Origin: Piliocolobus tephrosceles
Lineage: Eukaryota > Chordata > Mammalia > Primates > Cercopithecidae
Assembly: GCF_002776525.5 (NCBI RefSeq)
Contig: NC_045446.1
Coordinates: forward strand, 69,108,047-69,172,046
Reading direction: 5' to 3'
DNA length: 64,000 bases
Shown here: in pieces, positions 21,250 to 32,697 of the stretch
Numbering within the stretch: position 1 is the stretch's first letter
How the letters are laid out: every line of letters starts with the position of its first letter
Notes under the pieces: generated by a model
Databases searched by the model: none
What the model saw: the letters and a program-made list of their open reading frames with translations, nothing else
Told to the model about the DNA's origin: nothing
Translations under genes and position numbers: made by a program

Positions 21250-21545
21250 TTAACGCTCCCTGGCATATATATATTTCCTCCTAGTCTTTTCTTTTACTAT
21301 TTAAGCATATGTTTATCAAATTAGGTTCATACTGTATATACAGTTTATATCCAGTCTCCACTTAACATTATACTATGAGAGTTTTCTTTTATCTTTCAAA
21401 TATTATTTGAAAACATGATTTTAATGACTACCTAAAATTTCATCAAATGACAGATGTTATTTTACCAACCTCCTATTATTAGACATCTAAGTCATTTTCA
21501 GTTTTGCTGCTTTTGAAAATATTTCTTGAGTTGAATCGTAAAAAG
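21250..21545 (-). repeat. Old L1 (L1M-type) fragment (reverse)
   Basis: tcatactgtatatacagttt, atgattttaatgactaccta, cctcctattattagacatct and aagtcattttcagttttgct are the reversed old-L1 ORF2 region also seen at 52998-53885. Confidence 0.6.
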
Positions 21546-22270
21546 CGCTGCCAAGGGGTAGGCTAAGTCCCAGATTAAACGGAGGACCCCCACTCCCACT
21601 TAAGAGTGATAGTCTGGTCTAGAAGAGCAGAGGATGAATTCCTCTTTCCTGGGGATGGTTTAAGTGTCTCTTGGAAGGACTAGCAGACATTCACGGATGA
21701 GCTCACTCAAGAGGCTGACAGGGGAGCAGGCTCAGACTGAAGTCAGTCTCTTCTTCCTCCCAGCCCCGCTCCATCCCATTAACATTCCTCCTGGGAGATG
21801 GCAGTTCCAAAGGACAAACAGGCATTGTTGGGACTCAAGGACCCTGAGAATGGGCCCTGTAACCTGAGCCCCATCGGCTTGGATACGCTTGGGCAGGTCA
21901 CCCTGGGGACGCCATGGTGACAGATGAAAGTGCATCTCAGGGCCTGGATTGTGTTTCCAGGACACAGGTGTGGGGAGATTATCTTTCTGACAAGCCAAGC
22001 ACTTACCCCAATCTCTACAGCTGCTTTCTCTTCTCTCCCTGGTCCTAGGCCTACCAGAAATAGCACCCTCAAGCCATTCTCTGTTAAAGCCAAGAGCTGT
22101 CTTCACTTGAGCCTTTTTGCCTGAAAAGTTACCAAAAGAACCTGACAAATTGCCTCACTTTGTCATGCGAAAGAGTGAACAAACATCCTGCATTTTGAAT
22201 GCCCAGGTAGGCATGTCCCTCGCAAGCCAGTGGAGCCCTAAAGCTCTTCCAGGGTGCTCACAGCCTGGTG
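21546..22270. other. Intronic sequence, nothing recognised
   Basis: Opposing open frames of 100-138 codons at 21732-22148 have no splice or homology support and are treated as chance. Confidence 0.5.
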
Positions 22271-22274
22271 GGTG

Positions 22275-22495
22275 CAAAGACTGTGAGCTCTAGCACCGGA
22301 TCCCCACGGGCTTCACACTTGCTGGCTGCCTGACCTTTTGGCAGATTGCATGATCTCTCTGAGCCTCGGTTGCCTCACTTGTGGAAAGGGAACAATGCTG
22401 GTGTCTCAGAACTGCTGTGAAGATGAAATGAGACCAGAGACATAAAAGCACTTAGCACCTTATGTGCCTAGCAAAGGTGTTCCTGTGGAAAACTG
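22275..22495 (+). repeat. MIR SINE
   Basis: tgctggctgcctgacctttt, ctgagcctcggttgcctcac, gctgtgaagatgaaatgaga and aagcacttagcacc are forward MIR. Confidence 0.85.
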
Positions 22496-22987
22496 CAGAA
22501 CTGTGAAAGGCACCAGGTGTGTTTGAGAAACAGGAAGTGGCATATGGGGCTGGCAGGTGGGCCTATAGGTGAAGGCCTAGGGACTTGCCTAAAATATTTG
22601 GCCAAGCTGCTGAGGGAGGGTGGGGAAGGGGTGCCCAAGTAGGGAAAGGCTGTTCTGTTCAGGCCTCAGCAACACCCATTCAGATGTGACTTGGAAGCAG
22701 CCTGACCTCTAGGCTCTGAGGCAGAAAGGCAAGCCCTGGCAGGGTGCCAGGGGGGTCCCACAAGCAGCAGGTGCTGGGGCAGGGCAGACATGGGAACAGG
22801 AACCCCTTGGCTCTCAGCGCCCACCCCAACGTGTTGTAGAATCCACAGCAGGCTCTCCCTGCAGCCCGAGGCTGCCTGGACTCACTCTCACCTCACAAAG
22901 CTGTCCCTGAAATGGGCAGAGAGCTGACTCTGACACAACACAGGCTGCATTCTTGGTCTGTCTTTAATCACATTTCTCTTTTGTAAG
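22496..22987. other. Intronic GC-moderate sequence, nothing recognised
   Basis: There is no named repeat. G-rich phrases such as gagggagggtggggaagggg (22613) are short. Confidence 0.5.
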
Positions 22988-23125
22988 ATTCAACACTTTC
23001 TGAGCACCTACTGTGTGCCAGGCACTTTTGTACACAGGCTCTTATTGGCTCCCATGACAGTCCTGGGGAACTATGGGTCTAGACACACTGAGGACAGCAC
23101 GCAGTGCTATGGTGGACCAAGGCTC
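22988..23125 (-). repeat. MIR SINE (reverse)
   Basis: tctgagcacctactgtgtgc and caggcacttttgtacacagg followed by cctggggaactatgg fit a reversed MIR. Confidence 0.7.
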
Positions 23126-23146
23126 ACTTCTGGCTTTCCTCTAGGG

Positions 23147-23384
23147 CAGGGGTGTCTAATCTTTTGGCTTTCCCTGGGCCATATGGGAAGAAAAATTGTC
23201 TTGGGCCACACATAAAATACACTAACGATAGCTGATGAGCTGAAATAAAAAAAAAATCACGCCTGGGTGTGGTGGCTCATGCCTGTAATGCCAGCACTTT
23301 GGGAGGCCCAGTTGGGTAGATGGCCTGAGCTCAGGAGTTTGAGACCAGCCTGGTGCAACATGGCGAAACCCATCTCTACAAAAT

Positions 23385-23418
<34 letters not shown>

Positions 23419-23701
23419 AAGCTGGGCATGGTGGCATGTGCCTGCAGTTCTAATAATTGAGTGGCAGAGTGGGAGGATCACCTGAGCCTGGGAGGTCAAG
23501 GCTGCAGTGAGCTGAGATTTCGCCACTGTACTCCAGCCTCGGTGACAGAGCAAGACCCTGTTCTCAAAAAAAAAAAAAAAAAAAAAAAGCAAAAAAAAGG
23601 GCTCATAATTTTTTAAGGAAGTTGATGAATTTGTGTTGGGCCGCATTCAAAAGCCGTCCTGGGCTGCAGGCATCCTGTGGGCCATGAGTTGGACAAGTTT
23701 G
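23147..23701 (+). mobile_element. MER30-type nonautonomous hAT-Charlie transposon containing an Alu
   Basis: The ends are caggggtgtctaatctttt and gttggacaagtttg. The 8-bp target duplication ctctaggg is perfect (23139-23146 and 23702-23709). Internal phrases gccacacataaaatacacta and ttgtgttgggccgcattcaa are typical. The element without the Alu is about 225 bp and encodes nothing. The family name is from memory. Confidence 0.85.
23260..23589 (+). mobile_element. Alu (forward) nested in the MER30-type element
   Basis: A complete dimeric Alu runs from gcctgggtgtggtggctcat to its (A)23 tail. Its central A-rich linker has expanded to about (CAA)11 (23386-23418). It is one of only two forward Alu-related insertions in the window; the other is the monomer at 13283. 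Confidence 0.95.
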
Positions 23702-23809
23702 CTCTAGGGCAAAGGCTGACTGACCTCCCACTCCTCTGAGCCGGTAGTCATTCCTAGGTGCAAGCTCTGTGGGCAACACGAGGCAGAATCTGTCCCAGAG
23801 GAGCCAGTG

Positions 23810-24065
23810 GGCAAAAGGATGGACTTGTTTTGTGCCTTGTATGTGCCAGGCTTCCTGCTTAACTTTTCACAAATACTACCTCATTTGCCTCCCTCTCCCC
23901 CCTCCTAGGTAAGATTTATTATCCTTATTACATGACAGACAAAAAAAAAAAAAAAAGGCTCAGTGAGGAAGGTACATTGTCCAATGCTCTGTGGTCACAA
24001 ATTGGAGAAATGGTGATCTGAAGCCAGTTCCGGCTGATTCCAAAGCCTGTGCCCTTCCACGGTAT
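23810..24065 (-). repeat. MIR SINE (reverse) with an (A)17 run
   Basis: gccttgtatgtgccaggctt, gtaagatttattatccttat, and ctgaagccagttccggctga are reversed MIR. An A-run at 23940-23957 replaces the 'atgaggaaact' junction. Confidence 0.8.
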
Positions 24066-25125
24066 TGTGTGTCTTTCCAAGAGAAGCCCCGTCAGGCCAG
24101 AAGTGCTCAGGATTCTGACCAGACTTTCAAATCCAATGAAACTCTCCCTGAAGAGTCGGTGCACGGTCCTGCAAGGGTCTTCAGGACAGACTCTTTCTCC
24201 CCAGCCCAGAAATGTGCATCTGCTATTAGCTCCAAAGAAGAGGACTTCAACTCGTTATCCTTAACGAATGTGCACCTTTGAGACAAGATGTGCTGGGTTT
24301 GCTCAGACAGCAAACGCAGTCTGTAGGCGGCAACCCCCAAATTAGGGAAGGAGGCCCTGGAGGAAAGGGGAGATTTCACACCCCAACTTCTAGGAAATTT
24401 TCCAGTCCTAAAGGAAGTATGTTCTGAAGCTTGAGTTATGTTCCAAGAAGGATCCTGACTCTCGGAAGAAGTGAGACAGAAGAAAAAAAGGACGCCTTGG
24501 TGTAGGGGCAAGGGGTGGGAGTCAGTCTGAGCAGCAGACTCTTATCCTGAGGAATGTGGAGAGTGGAAATGTCTGACCCGTTGTGCAAATGAGCAGGAAA
24601 CAAGTCTGGTCCCTTCCTACCCTCTGCCCTTCTTTATATATTACTTTCTCTGCTTCACCAGGAGAAATTCACATTCAGCAAATACACATCATTTAATTGC
24701 CTGTCATAAATTCTCATTTGTCCAGAGGGATAGAAATTTTCAAGACATATTTAAAAACCGTTTTTTTTTTTTCTAGTAGGGAAATGTACCTAGATCTTTT
24801 GATACTGTAGACAACCTGTTTGAAAATCTTTATAATCCAGGTGTGCTACTTTAATGTGCAAAAGTACACCATCAAGAATCTCGATGACAAAATCAGAATA
24901 AAAGTAGCATGTGGTAAATAAATATTAGTTTTCTCTATCTCCAATCCTGTACTTAAAATGCTTCTATTTATTAAAGATTCTATTTGCCATGTATTTTAGT
25001 ACCAACACATTCTGTTTGGGTATAGCCTTTTGGGAAAATGCCTGTTGCACAAAGGTGTGTGTACAACGTGCCTGCCTCACTGCAGAGTGCGTGGTGAGGA
25101 CCACCTTTTTGTTCCCCTCCTTGGA
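24066..25125. other. Repeat-poor intronic stretch
   Basis: About 1 kb has no element I can name. AT-rich 24640-25000 carries aataaa twice but no transcript evidence. Confidence 0.45.
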
Positions 25126-25129
25126 AGTA

Positions 25130-25300
25130 CTCAAACTTTCACATGCCTTATCTCACAGAGGCCATATGACAGGCTAAAGAGGCCAGCAGAGCAGCTGGTC
25201 TTCTTCTTTCCTTAGAGATAAGCAAAGTGAGGGCCAAGGAGGCAGAGTGACTCTCCAGTGTCATCACTTGTGAGAGGCAGAGCTGGGAATGGCAGCAGAA
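25130..25300 (-). repeat. MIR SINE (reverse)
   Basis: cacatgccttatctcacaga, agataagcaaagtgagggcc and gtgagaggcagagctgggaa are reversed MIR. Confidence 0.75.
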
Positions 25301-25835
25301 ATCTGCCTGGGATGAGCTAGCTGACATGTGGTGACTCTAGTGAAAATGCTCAACCTCCGCAGAAGCAGTATGGGGTTCGTAGTCCTGACTCAGGCAGAAA
25401 AAAAAGCAAAGAATCTGATTCTGGTCCACACTTTCCTACCCATCCCTAGTACGTTTGCCAAAAGAAAAAGGCTGATGAAGATCATTTTCCCCGCCTGACC
25501 ACACATCTGGGAACCCAGGCTCTGAACAAACCAGGCTGCCTTATCTGAAGGAGCTGCCTTACTTTGAAATAAGAAATTGAAGTTTCTTCTCATCCTCAAT
25601 GTCTTCCCAGCCCATCAAATCCCTAGTAACTTGAAGAGCGAGGCTAAGAGACAGCTTCAAAAGGGCAGAAATCACAGAGCATTTTCATCATCCATTTGAA
25701 GATCTGCAGGGCAGGGCTTTTGATGTCAGCTGGCTTCCCTTGGTCTGTCATTCCTGGTGCCCAAGAACAATACTTGAGAGACAGGTCTGGATATCAGGAA
25801 CATTCCTGTTCTTCTCAGATTCAGTACTAATTGTA
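25301..25835. other. Intronic sequence, nothing recognised
   Basis: No named repeat or exon. Confidence 0.5.
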
Positions 25836-25837
25836 GC

Positions 25838-26075
25838 TCTGTTCATTAAATGCTTTCTATTTGCTAGGTACTGGGCTAAGAGCTTTTCGCAACATATATT
25901 ACGTCTTCACTTCCCTTTGCTGGGTCAGTATTATTATACCTTATTTTACAGATGAAGCGACTGAGGCTCAGAATGTATTACTAATCTGTCTGGGTCACTC
26001 TACCAGTAAGTGGCATGGCTGGGATTTGAACTGAGGTCTATCTGACTTCAAAGCTTTTCCCGCCCTTTTACGAAA
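25838..26075 (-). repeat. MIR SINE (reverse)
   Basis: gctaggtactgggctaagag, cttattttacagatgaagcg, ctaccagtaagtggcatggc and tgggatttgaactgaggtct are reversed MIR, nearly full length. Confidence 0.9.
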
Positions 26076-26659
26076 AACTCTTAATAAAAGGATAAAATCA
26101 AATTATTTTCCTGTGATTTTCCACATGATTTCTCTTCCATTAAGAACTGTACTTTGGCTATCTTTTAGATAAAAACAAGAGTCATTTTGGAAAAACTTCT
26201 GTTCATAATCAAAACAACGATTCTCTATAGAGATCTATGTACAGGCATTCCTGTTTTATTCCACTTTGCTGTAGTGCATTTTGCAGATACCATATTTTTA
26301 CAAATTGAAGGTTTGTGGCAACCCTGCGTCAAGCAAGCCCATTGGTGCCATTTTTCCAACAGCATGTGCCCACTTCATGTCTCTGTTTCTCATTTTGGTA
26401 ATTGTTGTAACATTTCACATTTTTAAACAATTATTATCTCTGTTATGGTGATCTGTGATCAGTGATCTTTGATGTTACTATTGTAATTGTTTTGGGATGT
26501 CACACACTGTGTCTCATGTAAGAAGGCAAACCTAAGTGATAAAGGTTCATGTTCAGACTGCTCCACTGACTGGCCATTCCCCGTCTTTCTCCTTCTCCTC
26601 TGGCCTTTCTATTCCCTGAGACACAATGATATTGAAATTAGGCCAATTAATAACCCTAC

Positions 26660-28010
26660 AATGACCAAGTGAAAGAAAGAGTTGCGTGCCTCTCACTTTA
26701 AAGCAAAAGCTAGAAATAATTCAACTCAGTGAGAAAGTCACGTCAGAAGCTGAGACAGGCTGAATGAAGGCTAGGTCTCTTGAGCCAAAGAGTTAGCCAC
26801 ATTATGAATACAATGGAAAAGTTCTTGAAGGAAATGAAAATTGTGACTCCATTGAACACACAAATGATAAGAAGGCAAAACAGACTTTTGGCTGTTTTAT
26901 GTTTTATGGAGAAAGTTTTAGTGGTCTGGATAAAAGACCAAACCAGCCACAACACTCCCTTAAACCAAAGCCTCATCTACAGAGCAAAGGCCCTAACTCT
27001 TTTCAATTCTGTGAAGTCTGAGAGAGGTAAGGAAGCTGTCTATGAAAAGTTTCAAGCAAGCAGAGGTTGGTTCATGAGGTTTAAGGAAAGAAGCTGCCTC
27101 CGTAACAAAAAAGTGCAAGGTGAAGCAGCACGTGCTGAGGGGAGAAGCTGTAGCAAGTTATCCAGAGAATCTAGCTAAGATTGTTGATGAAGGTGGCTAC
27201 ACTAAAAGGCATATTTTCTTTTTCTTTTCTTCTCTTTTCTTCTGAGATGGAGTTTTGCTCTGTTGCCCAGACTGGAGTGCAGTGGGGCGATCTCAACTCA
27301 CTGCAAGCTCTGCCTGCCGGGTTCACACCATTCTCCTGCCTCAGCCTCCCAAGTAGCTGGGACTACAGACGCCCGCCACCATGCCTGGCTAATTTTTTGT
27401 ATTTTTAGTAGAGACGGGGTTTCACCATGTTAGCCAGAATGGTCTCAATGTCCTGACCCGTTGATCCACCTGCCTCGGCCTCCCAAAGTGCTGGGATTAC
27501 AGGCGTGAACCACTGCACCCAGCCTTAACAGCAGATTTTTAAGGTGATTCATAGGAGAGGGGTGAAATATTAACACGAGTGTGGAAGAAACTGATTCCAA
27601 CTCTCATGGGTGACTTTGAGAACTTCAAGACTTCGGTGGAGGAAGTAACTGCAGGTGTGTTGGTAGTAGCAAGAAAATTAGAAGTAGAACCTCAAGATGT
27701 AACTGAATTGTTGACATCTCATGGTAAAACTTTTATGGATGAGGAGTTGCTTCTTATGGATGAGCAGAGAGTGGTTTCTTGTGATGGAACCCATTCTTGA
27801 TGAAGATGCCGTGAACACTGTTGAAATGACTACAAAGAATTTAGAATATCACATCAACTTAGTTGATAGGGCAGAAGCAGGGTTTGAGAGGACTGACTCC
27901 GGTTTTGAAAGAAATTCTACTGTGGGTAAAATGCCGTCAAACAACATTCCACTGTACAGAGAAATCTTTCAGGAAAGGAAGAATCAATATATGAGGCAAA
28001 CTTCATTGTT
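26660..28010 (+). pseudogene. Tigger1 (pogo-type) transposase relic
   Basis: The intact family protein has an N-terminal CENP-B-like helix-turn-helix DNA-binding region and a DDE integrase-like domain that cuts and pastes the element at TA sites. Here the DNA-binding part is readable in pieces: an open run at 26780-27178 reads through GWFMRFKER. The C-terminal part is readable in two overlapping frames at 27579-28053. The catalytic centre between them is absent, replaced by an internal deletion and an AluY, and at least one frameshift joins the pieces. No function is expected. Confidence 0.85.
27207..27524 (-). mobile_element. AluY (reverse) inside Tigger1
   Basis: A reverse Alu with the AluY-type phrases gggttcacaccattctcc and ttagccagaatggtctc. 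The Tigger phrase around ggcatatttt (left) and agcagatttt (right) is the duplicated target. Its insertion post-dates Tigger1 decay. Confidence 0.9.
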
Positions 28011-28195
28011 TACAGAGTACCCACTGTGTGCACCGGTCTCACGTACTCAGTGACCACACACCTGTATGGTCTGGATAACCCTGTATAAATATTGTCTATA
28101 AATAACCAAGAGGCTGAAGCTTAGAGAGGGGACTCAACTTGCCCAAGGCCACACAGCTTCAAGGCTCAGTTTCAGAAACCAAGACTCCCTGGTCA
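28011..28195 (-). repeat. MIR SINE (reverse)
   Basis: gtacccactgtgtgcaccgg, gaggctgaagcttagagagg, and cttgcccaaggccacacagc are reversed MIR. The Tigger1 truncation point lies at its left end. Confidence 0.85.
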
Positions 28196-28925
28196 CAACA
28201 GAACCTTCCAACTACAGGATGAAGCAGCTTCTGTGTGTGACTGGATTGTGGTCTAGGCTTGAGGTAGGGAGTGGGTTGGGGGCAGGGTGTGTGGGGACCT
28301 GGCCAAGGACTGGAAAAGCAGAAGGAGACAGATAAGACTGTATTCCTAAACACTGCCTCCTCAGAAAACTTTAAAAAGAAAAATTTACCTTTGCAATCTG
28401 GAGGAGGTTTTCATGTTTCAGCTCATGCTGAATTGTTTTATGCCTTAGCTATAAACCTCCGACAGAGAGAGTGCGGGGGCAAGGCTGACCCGACTTTAAG
28501 TATGGCTGTGCCGCTGTAAAGCTCAGGTTACGAGGATCACTTCTGGTGCCAAGGCAGTTTAACAAGTATGAATGTGCATAATTTGTTCCAGTTGTCCTGC
28601 CTCAGCACAGAAGGGCTATTTCTGGGGTGGGGCTCCCTACACTCCCGCCAATGTGGTCCCCATTACTGGATCCAGTGCCTCGCTGAAGTTCCCTCCACGC
28701 CCAGGAAGGGCCTGTTTTATCACAACTGCCAAACGATCGGTTCTCTGTAAAGGTTTGGAGGGGTTCTGTATTCCAAGAGGACAAGTCAATGCGTGGCGTA
28801 AAGCATTGCTTGGTTGTGAGGGTGGGCTCTCATGAAGAAAAGCACCTAATCTCACCCGTCCCAAGAAATCTTTCCAAAACCCAACTGCTATTGTCCAGTC
28901 TCTAGCCAATCTAAGTACAACCACT
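28196..28925. other. Intronic sequence, nothing recognised
   Basis: Moderately GC-rich around 28600-28750, with no exon supported. Overlapping frames of 60-97 codons are considered chance. Confidence 0.45.
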
Positions 28926-29640
28926 CCCATTTTTTATTTTGAAAAATCTCAACCCGATGGAAAAGTTGAAAGAATAGCATAGAAAAGCCCATATACTCTT
29001 CATCTGGATCTGTCAGTTAATATATTGCCACATTACTTCATCTCTATGCATACAAAGTTTTTCTGAACCATCTGAAAGTTGTAGACTTCAGTACACTTTA
29101 TATCAGCACACATCTCCTAAGAATAAGAACATTCTATCATCTAACCACAATATGACTATTAATGAACAATTATTCCATATCACCTAACATACTTATTATA
29201 TTTTAAAATTTCCCCAATTCTTCCCAACTATCTTCTTTATAGCATTTAGAAAAAACGGGATTCAATCACTTGTAAGAGTCAAGCTTTGCATTTGGCTGCT
29301 GTATTTCTTTATTCTCTTTTAATCCACCAGAGTCTCCCACCCACCCAAATTGGCATTAGCTTTTTTGAAAGTCCAGGCCAGTTATTTTGTAAAATGTCCT
29401 GTATTCTGGATGTGTCTGATTGTTTTCTCATGATTGGATTCAGGTTACATATTTTTTGCAAGTGTACCTGATATGTGATGAGATGTACTTCTTACTGCTT
29501 CATATTAGGATGGCTCACTAATGAAGTGCTAAGTTTGGTCACTTGGTTAAGTTGATGATTCCTAATTTCCCCACTGTAAAGTAACTCTTTTCCCTTTGTA
29601 ATTAGTAAGTAATTTGTGACACAAAGCCCAATCTCTTTAG
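28926..29640. repeat. Old L1 (L1M-type), about 0.7 kb
   Basis: tttattttgaaaaatctcaa, ccaggccagttattttgtaa, ctcatgattggattcaggtt and ccccactgtaaagtaactct, then ccctttgtaattagtaagta, follow the known order of an old mammalian L1 3' region. No coding potential is visible. Orientation is uncertain. Confidence 0.75.
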
Positions 29641-29689
29641 ATCATTTACTTAAACTGCCTCCACCCGCTCCCATCCCATCCATCCTCCC

Positions 29690-29938
29690 CTGGTTTTAGC
29701 CTCCACATTCTGAAAATGCCCTTACCAAAGTCGCCAATGGTCACGTGGATGCCAAAGTCAATAGGCATTTTCATGATTGCGTTTTGAACCCTTAGCAGGA
29801 CTCAATGTTAATGCTCAGGCCCTTCCTTGAGGGTAGGAGCACTGTCTTATATATGTCAGTACTCTAGGGAGCAGCTCACTATTTGATTCACAGTAGGTGT
29901 GCTAGAAATCTTTGTGTAATGAATAAATAAATATATAC
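29690..29938 (+). repeat. L2 fragment to its 3' end
   Basis: ttaccaaagtcgccaatggt, tccttgagggtaggagcact and acagtaggtgtgctagaaat are consistent with L2, diverged. Confidence 0.55.
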
Positions 29939-29939
29939 A

Positions 29940-30030
29940 TTGAGAGGAAGTCAAGATTGGGAATCAGAAGACCTGGCTTTGAATAAACTTTCCATAAAAT
30001 AAAACTTTCCATAAAATAAAAGGGTTGATC
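29940..30030 (+). repeat. MIR-family fragment with a 17-bp tandem duplication
   Basis: ttgggaatcagaagacctgg is the MIR head. The unit aaactttccataaaata occurs at 29985-30001 and identically at 30002-30018, a recent slippage or gap-filling duplication. Confidence 0.75.
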
Positions 30031-31065
30031 TAAATAAGTGGGTTTCAAACTTGGAAAAAATTCTAACATTAGAAGTTATCTTCAAATAGGATCTTTATTC
30101 AGAAGCAAATGTAGGAAACTGATTGAAGGGAGCAAGCTGCTTTTGTTGAAGCAGGTAGCAGAGGCTAAATGGTGTGGCTCACAAGACTGGGGGCTTGGGG
30201 AAGGATCAGAGGGGCTCAAGAAGCAGGGAAAGGGGTGAATTCTAGTGGGCCATGGCTGCCAGGTGGAGAAGCTGGAACTGAAATCTGCAGCATTAGGTTT
30301 CAGCAATGAAAGGAGCAGCTGGGAAAACCAGCCTGGTTTGGTTAGGTGTGGGCCTGCTGCATTGGGAGAAAGAAACAAGCCAAGCTATGAAAGCACAGTG
30401 CAGAACTGGCTGCAGGGGGAGGTGGGAAATCAGGAATGACCACTGTCCTCTCTCTGTCTCAGTTTCCTCTTCTGAAGTCCTTTGTCATTCGAATGCTCTT
30501 TGATTCTTTCTCTCCATTATTCCAGTGTTCCCCTTTGCTTGGAGGGGCGTGCATCAATGGGTGATCACCAGGGTCAGCAGAGGCCTTCTGTTTTCTGAGG
30601 GGCTCTAAGGGACTCAGGGCCATTCCACTGAGTGATTCGATGACCTGAGAAGCCTGCCCATTGTCGAGGCCTTAAAGGGCCACTGCCCCTTACCATTAAC
30701 CCACCTCAGGACAAAGGCCATCACCAGCTCAGACAAATAAGCTGCTTAGCCAGACCTCATGCATCATCTTGTCATCCACGCAGGGCCCAATAGGGGCATC
30801 TGAACAGAGCAGAGAGCCGGAGTGCAACCCAGCGGTTTCCATTCAGGGGCCTCTGATCAGGGGTCATAAATTGCTCCCAAAATGTACATGCAGCTTTATC
30901 CTCTGAGCAGCAGGGTAGGGTAGAGTGCGGGAGTGGGGTAGGGGGGAATAAATCTATGATCTGCTTTAGAGGTTCCCTTAGACCCTATGACTGCCTGAGG
31001 GTTGTCAAGAAAGGGAGAGATGGCTGTTAGATGAGGGAGGCAGCCTGGTGAGCGTGAGAAAAGAT
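30031..31065. other. Repeat-poor intronic stretch
   Basis: About 1 kb has no named repeat, with moderate GC. A pyrimidine-rich segment at 30445-30480 followed by cagtgttccc is not backed by a donor. Confidence 0.45.
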
Positions 31066-31067
31066 TG

Positions 31068-31435
31068 TGAAGAGCCAGGTATACCTGGGATGCAAAAATG
31101 CCACTTACTATCTCTGTGACCTTGGGCAAGCTATTATATCTTTCTGAGGCTCTGTTGAGTAAAACACTAACCAGAAAAAATAACAATTATTTCTATTTAT
31201 TAAGACTGTACAATAACTGGGCACTTTGCTAAGTACTTCACATATATTATTTCACATTGAATTCTAATACCACCAATGATGTAGGTATTACTATTATCCC
31301 TGTTTTACACATAAGGGAAAAATGAAAACTCAGAGGTTAAAAGCATTTGCTAAAGATCACAGCTAGTAATGACAGAGCCAACATTCAAACCCATGCTCTT
31401 AGCTCTTCTGCTCTAGAGCCTCCCAGCTGAGCAGA
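31068..31435. repeat. Two MIR SINEs in head-to-head order
   Basis: About 31068-31165 is forward (cacttactatctctgtgacc, ttgggcaagctattatatct). About 31195-31435 is reverse (tgggcactttgctaagtact, ctgttttacacataagggaa, agatcacagctagtaatgac). Inverted MIR pairs can fold in the transcript. Confidence 0.85.
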
Positions 31436-32005
31436 CTCAATGGAATGAGAAAGGTGAAGCCCCTGGCACCCTGTAGCTGCTCAGGAATGGGATTTGCTCA
31501 TCTGTTCTGCTGGTTCAAAGGTGTGATCAGGCCCTCTTTGGTTCCAGCACACCTGCCTGCAGGTTATGTTGCTTGTCTCCTCCCACATCAAACCCTGGGA
31601 AAATGGAGCTCAAGGGCTGCTCCCTGAGAGCTGGAAGGGGATGGATGGAGAGTGGGCTGTAAAGCTGGGCCTTTGCAGTGCCAGCCCTTCCTTCCTCGAG
31701 AGGAAGAGAGCCTTGCCTTGTCCCCCTGCCCATGCAGAGGACCACAGTACTTCCTTCATATGTGCCCAATGCACACGGCTGCACACGGTGGGCACAGATG
31801 AGGTCTGACCAGAGTTCATGCTCCAGCCAGGACCCCACACAGAGCACACACCAGGAAGAGTCTGCGAAACGAATGGACGGATGAATGAATGAATGGAGGA
31901 AATAAACACTTCCAGACCCCACAATTAGGTTGAGAGCATTTGGTTGCACACAAATAACTGACATGCAAAGTATGTATGTCTAGGCTCATCCTTATACCAG
32001 AGCTC
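31436..32005. other. Intronic sequence with a short (GAAT)n tract
   Basis: gatgaatgaatgaatgg at 31879-31896 may be the tail of an old L2. The opposing frames of 104-145 codons at 31527-31964 lack support. Confidence 0.45.
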
Positions 32006-32389
32006 TGGTCTTAGTCAGCTTAGGCTGCTGTAACAAAATTCCATAGACAGGGTGGCTTAAATAATAGATATTTATTTTCTTAGAGTTCTGAAGCCTGGAA
32101 AGTCCAAGATCAAGGTTCTGATGGGATTCCGTTTCTGGGGAGGACTCTCTTCCTGGCCACTTTCTTGCTGTGTCCTCCCATGGAGGAGAGAGAGCTCTCT
32201 GGGGTCTCTTCCTCTTTCATAAGGACACTGGCTCTATCTGATCAGGGCTCTGCCCTTATGACCCTATTTAATCTTAATCACCTCCTTAAAGGCCTTATCT
32301 CCAATGCCATCACATAGGGAGTTAGGGCCTCAACATATGAATTTGAGGGTGGTGGGGAATGTTGATGGTGAACACAATTCAGTCCATAG
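32006..32389 (-). mobile_element. MaLR LTR, MLT1-like (reverse)
   Basis: The order ttaggctgctgtaacaaaat, gggtggcttaaataatagat, tcttgctgtgtcctcccatg, cttatgaccctatttaatct and acacaattcagtccatagga is the reversed MaLR LTR of the MLT1 broad group. No internal sequence accompanies it. A sense AATAAA-type signal is not obvious in its decayed state. Confidence 0.75.
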
Positions 32390-32469
32390 GAGCCCTACAG
32401 ATACATAAAAGTAAAGTTCACTTCCAGACGAGCCTGAATGTGCAAACTTGCCTATGTTCCTCAGCAGTT

Positions 32470-32697
32470 AGCATCTTTCTCTAGGAAGTTCCCCCAACCG
32501 CCCAGTTTGCATTACACCTCTGTAGCCCCACACACCCCGGCGCACTCCCTCTCCAGTTCCCCTTACTGGTGGCTGCTTTAGGGCAAGCTGTTTAGTGTTT
32601 CTGTCTCCCCAGCAGGGGCAAGCTGACTGCTTTCTATCCTTCTTGGGCCCTGGCACACAGTAGGTCCTTAATAAAAATTCACTGAGTTGAATTGGTT
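32470..32697 (+). repeat. L2 3' end
   Basis: tttagggcaagctgtttagt, gccctggcacacagtaggtc and cttaataaaaattcactgag are the L2 3' end. Confidence 0.75.

Larger units (their letters stand above)
26242..28010 (+). mobile_element. Tigger1 DNA transposon, internally deleted, 3' end missing
   Basis: It starts with the terminal repeat caggcattcctgttttatt after a TA (26240-26241), the mariner-type target. The Tigger1 5' region follows (gaaggtttgtggcaaccctg; ggtgatctgtgatcagtgat), then the transposase 5' half, an AluY, and the transposase 3' part. The body stops abruptly at 28010 (gcaaacttcattgtt) without the right terminal repeat, so it is immobile. Just right of the Alu the sequence jumps from a point near cagatttttaa to ggtgattcataggaga, skipping the middle of the gene. 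Confidence 0.9.

Noticed and set aside
24107..24511. 134-codon minus-strand frame
   Set aside because: No splice sites, no recognisable domain, and overlapping plus-strand frames of similar length.
31527..31964. Opposing frames of 80-145 codons
   Set aside because: Both strands are open at once, lengths are within chance for moderate GC, and there is no similarity to any family I know.
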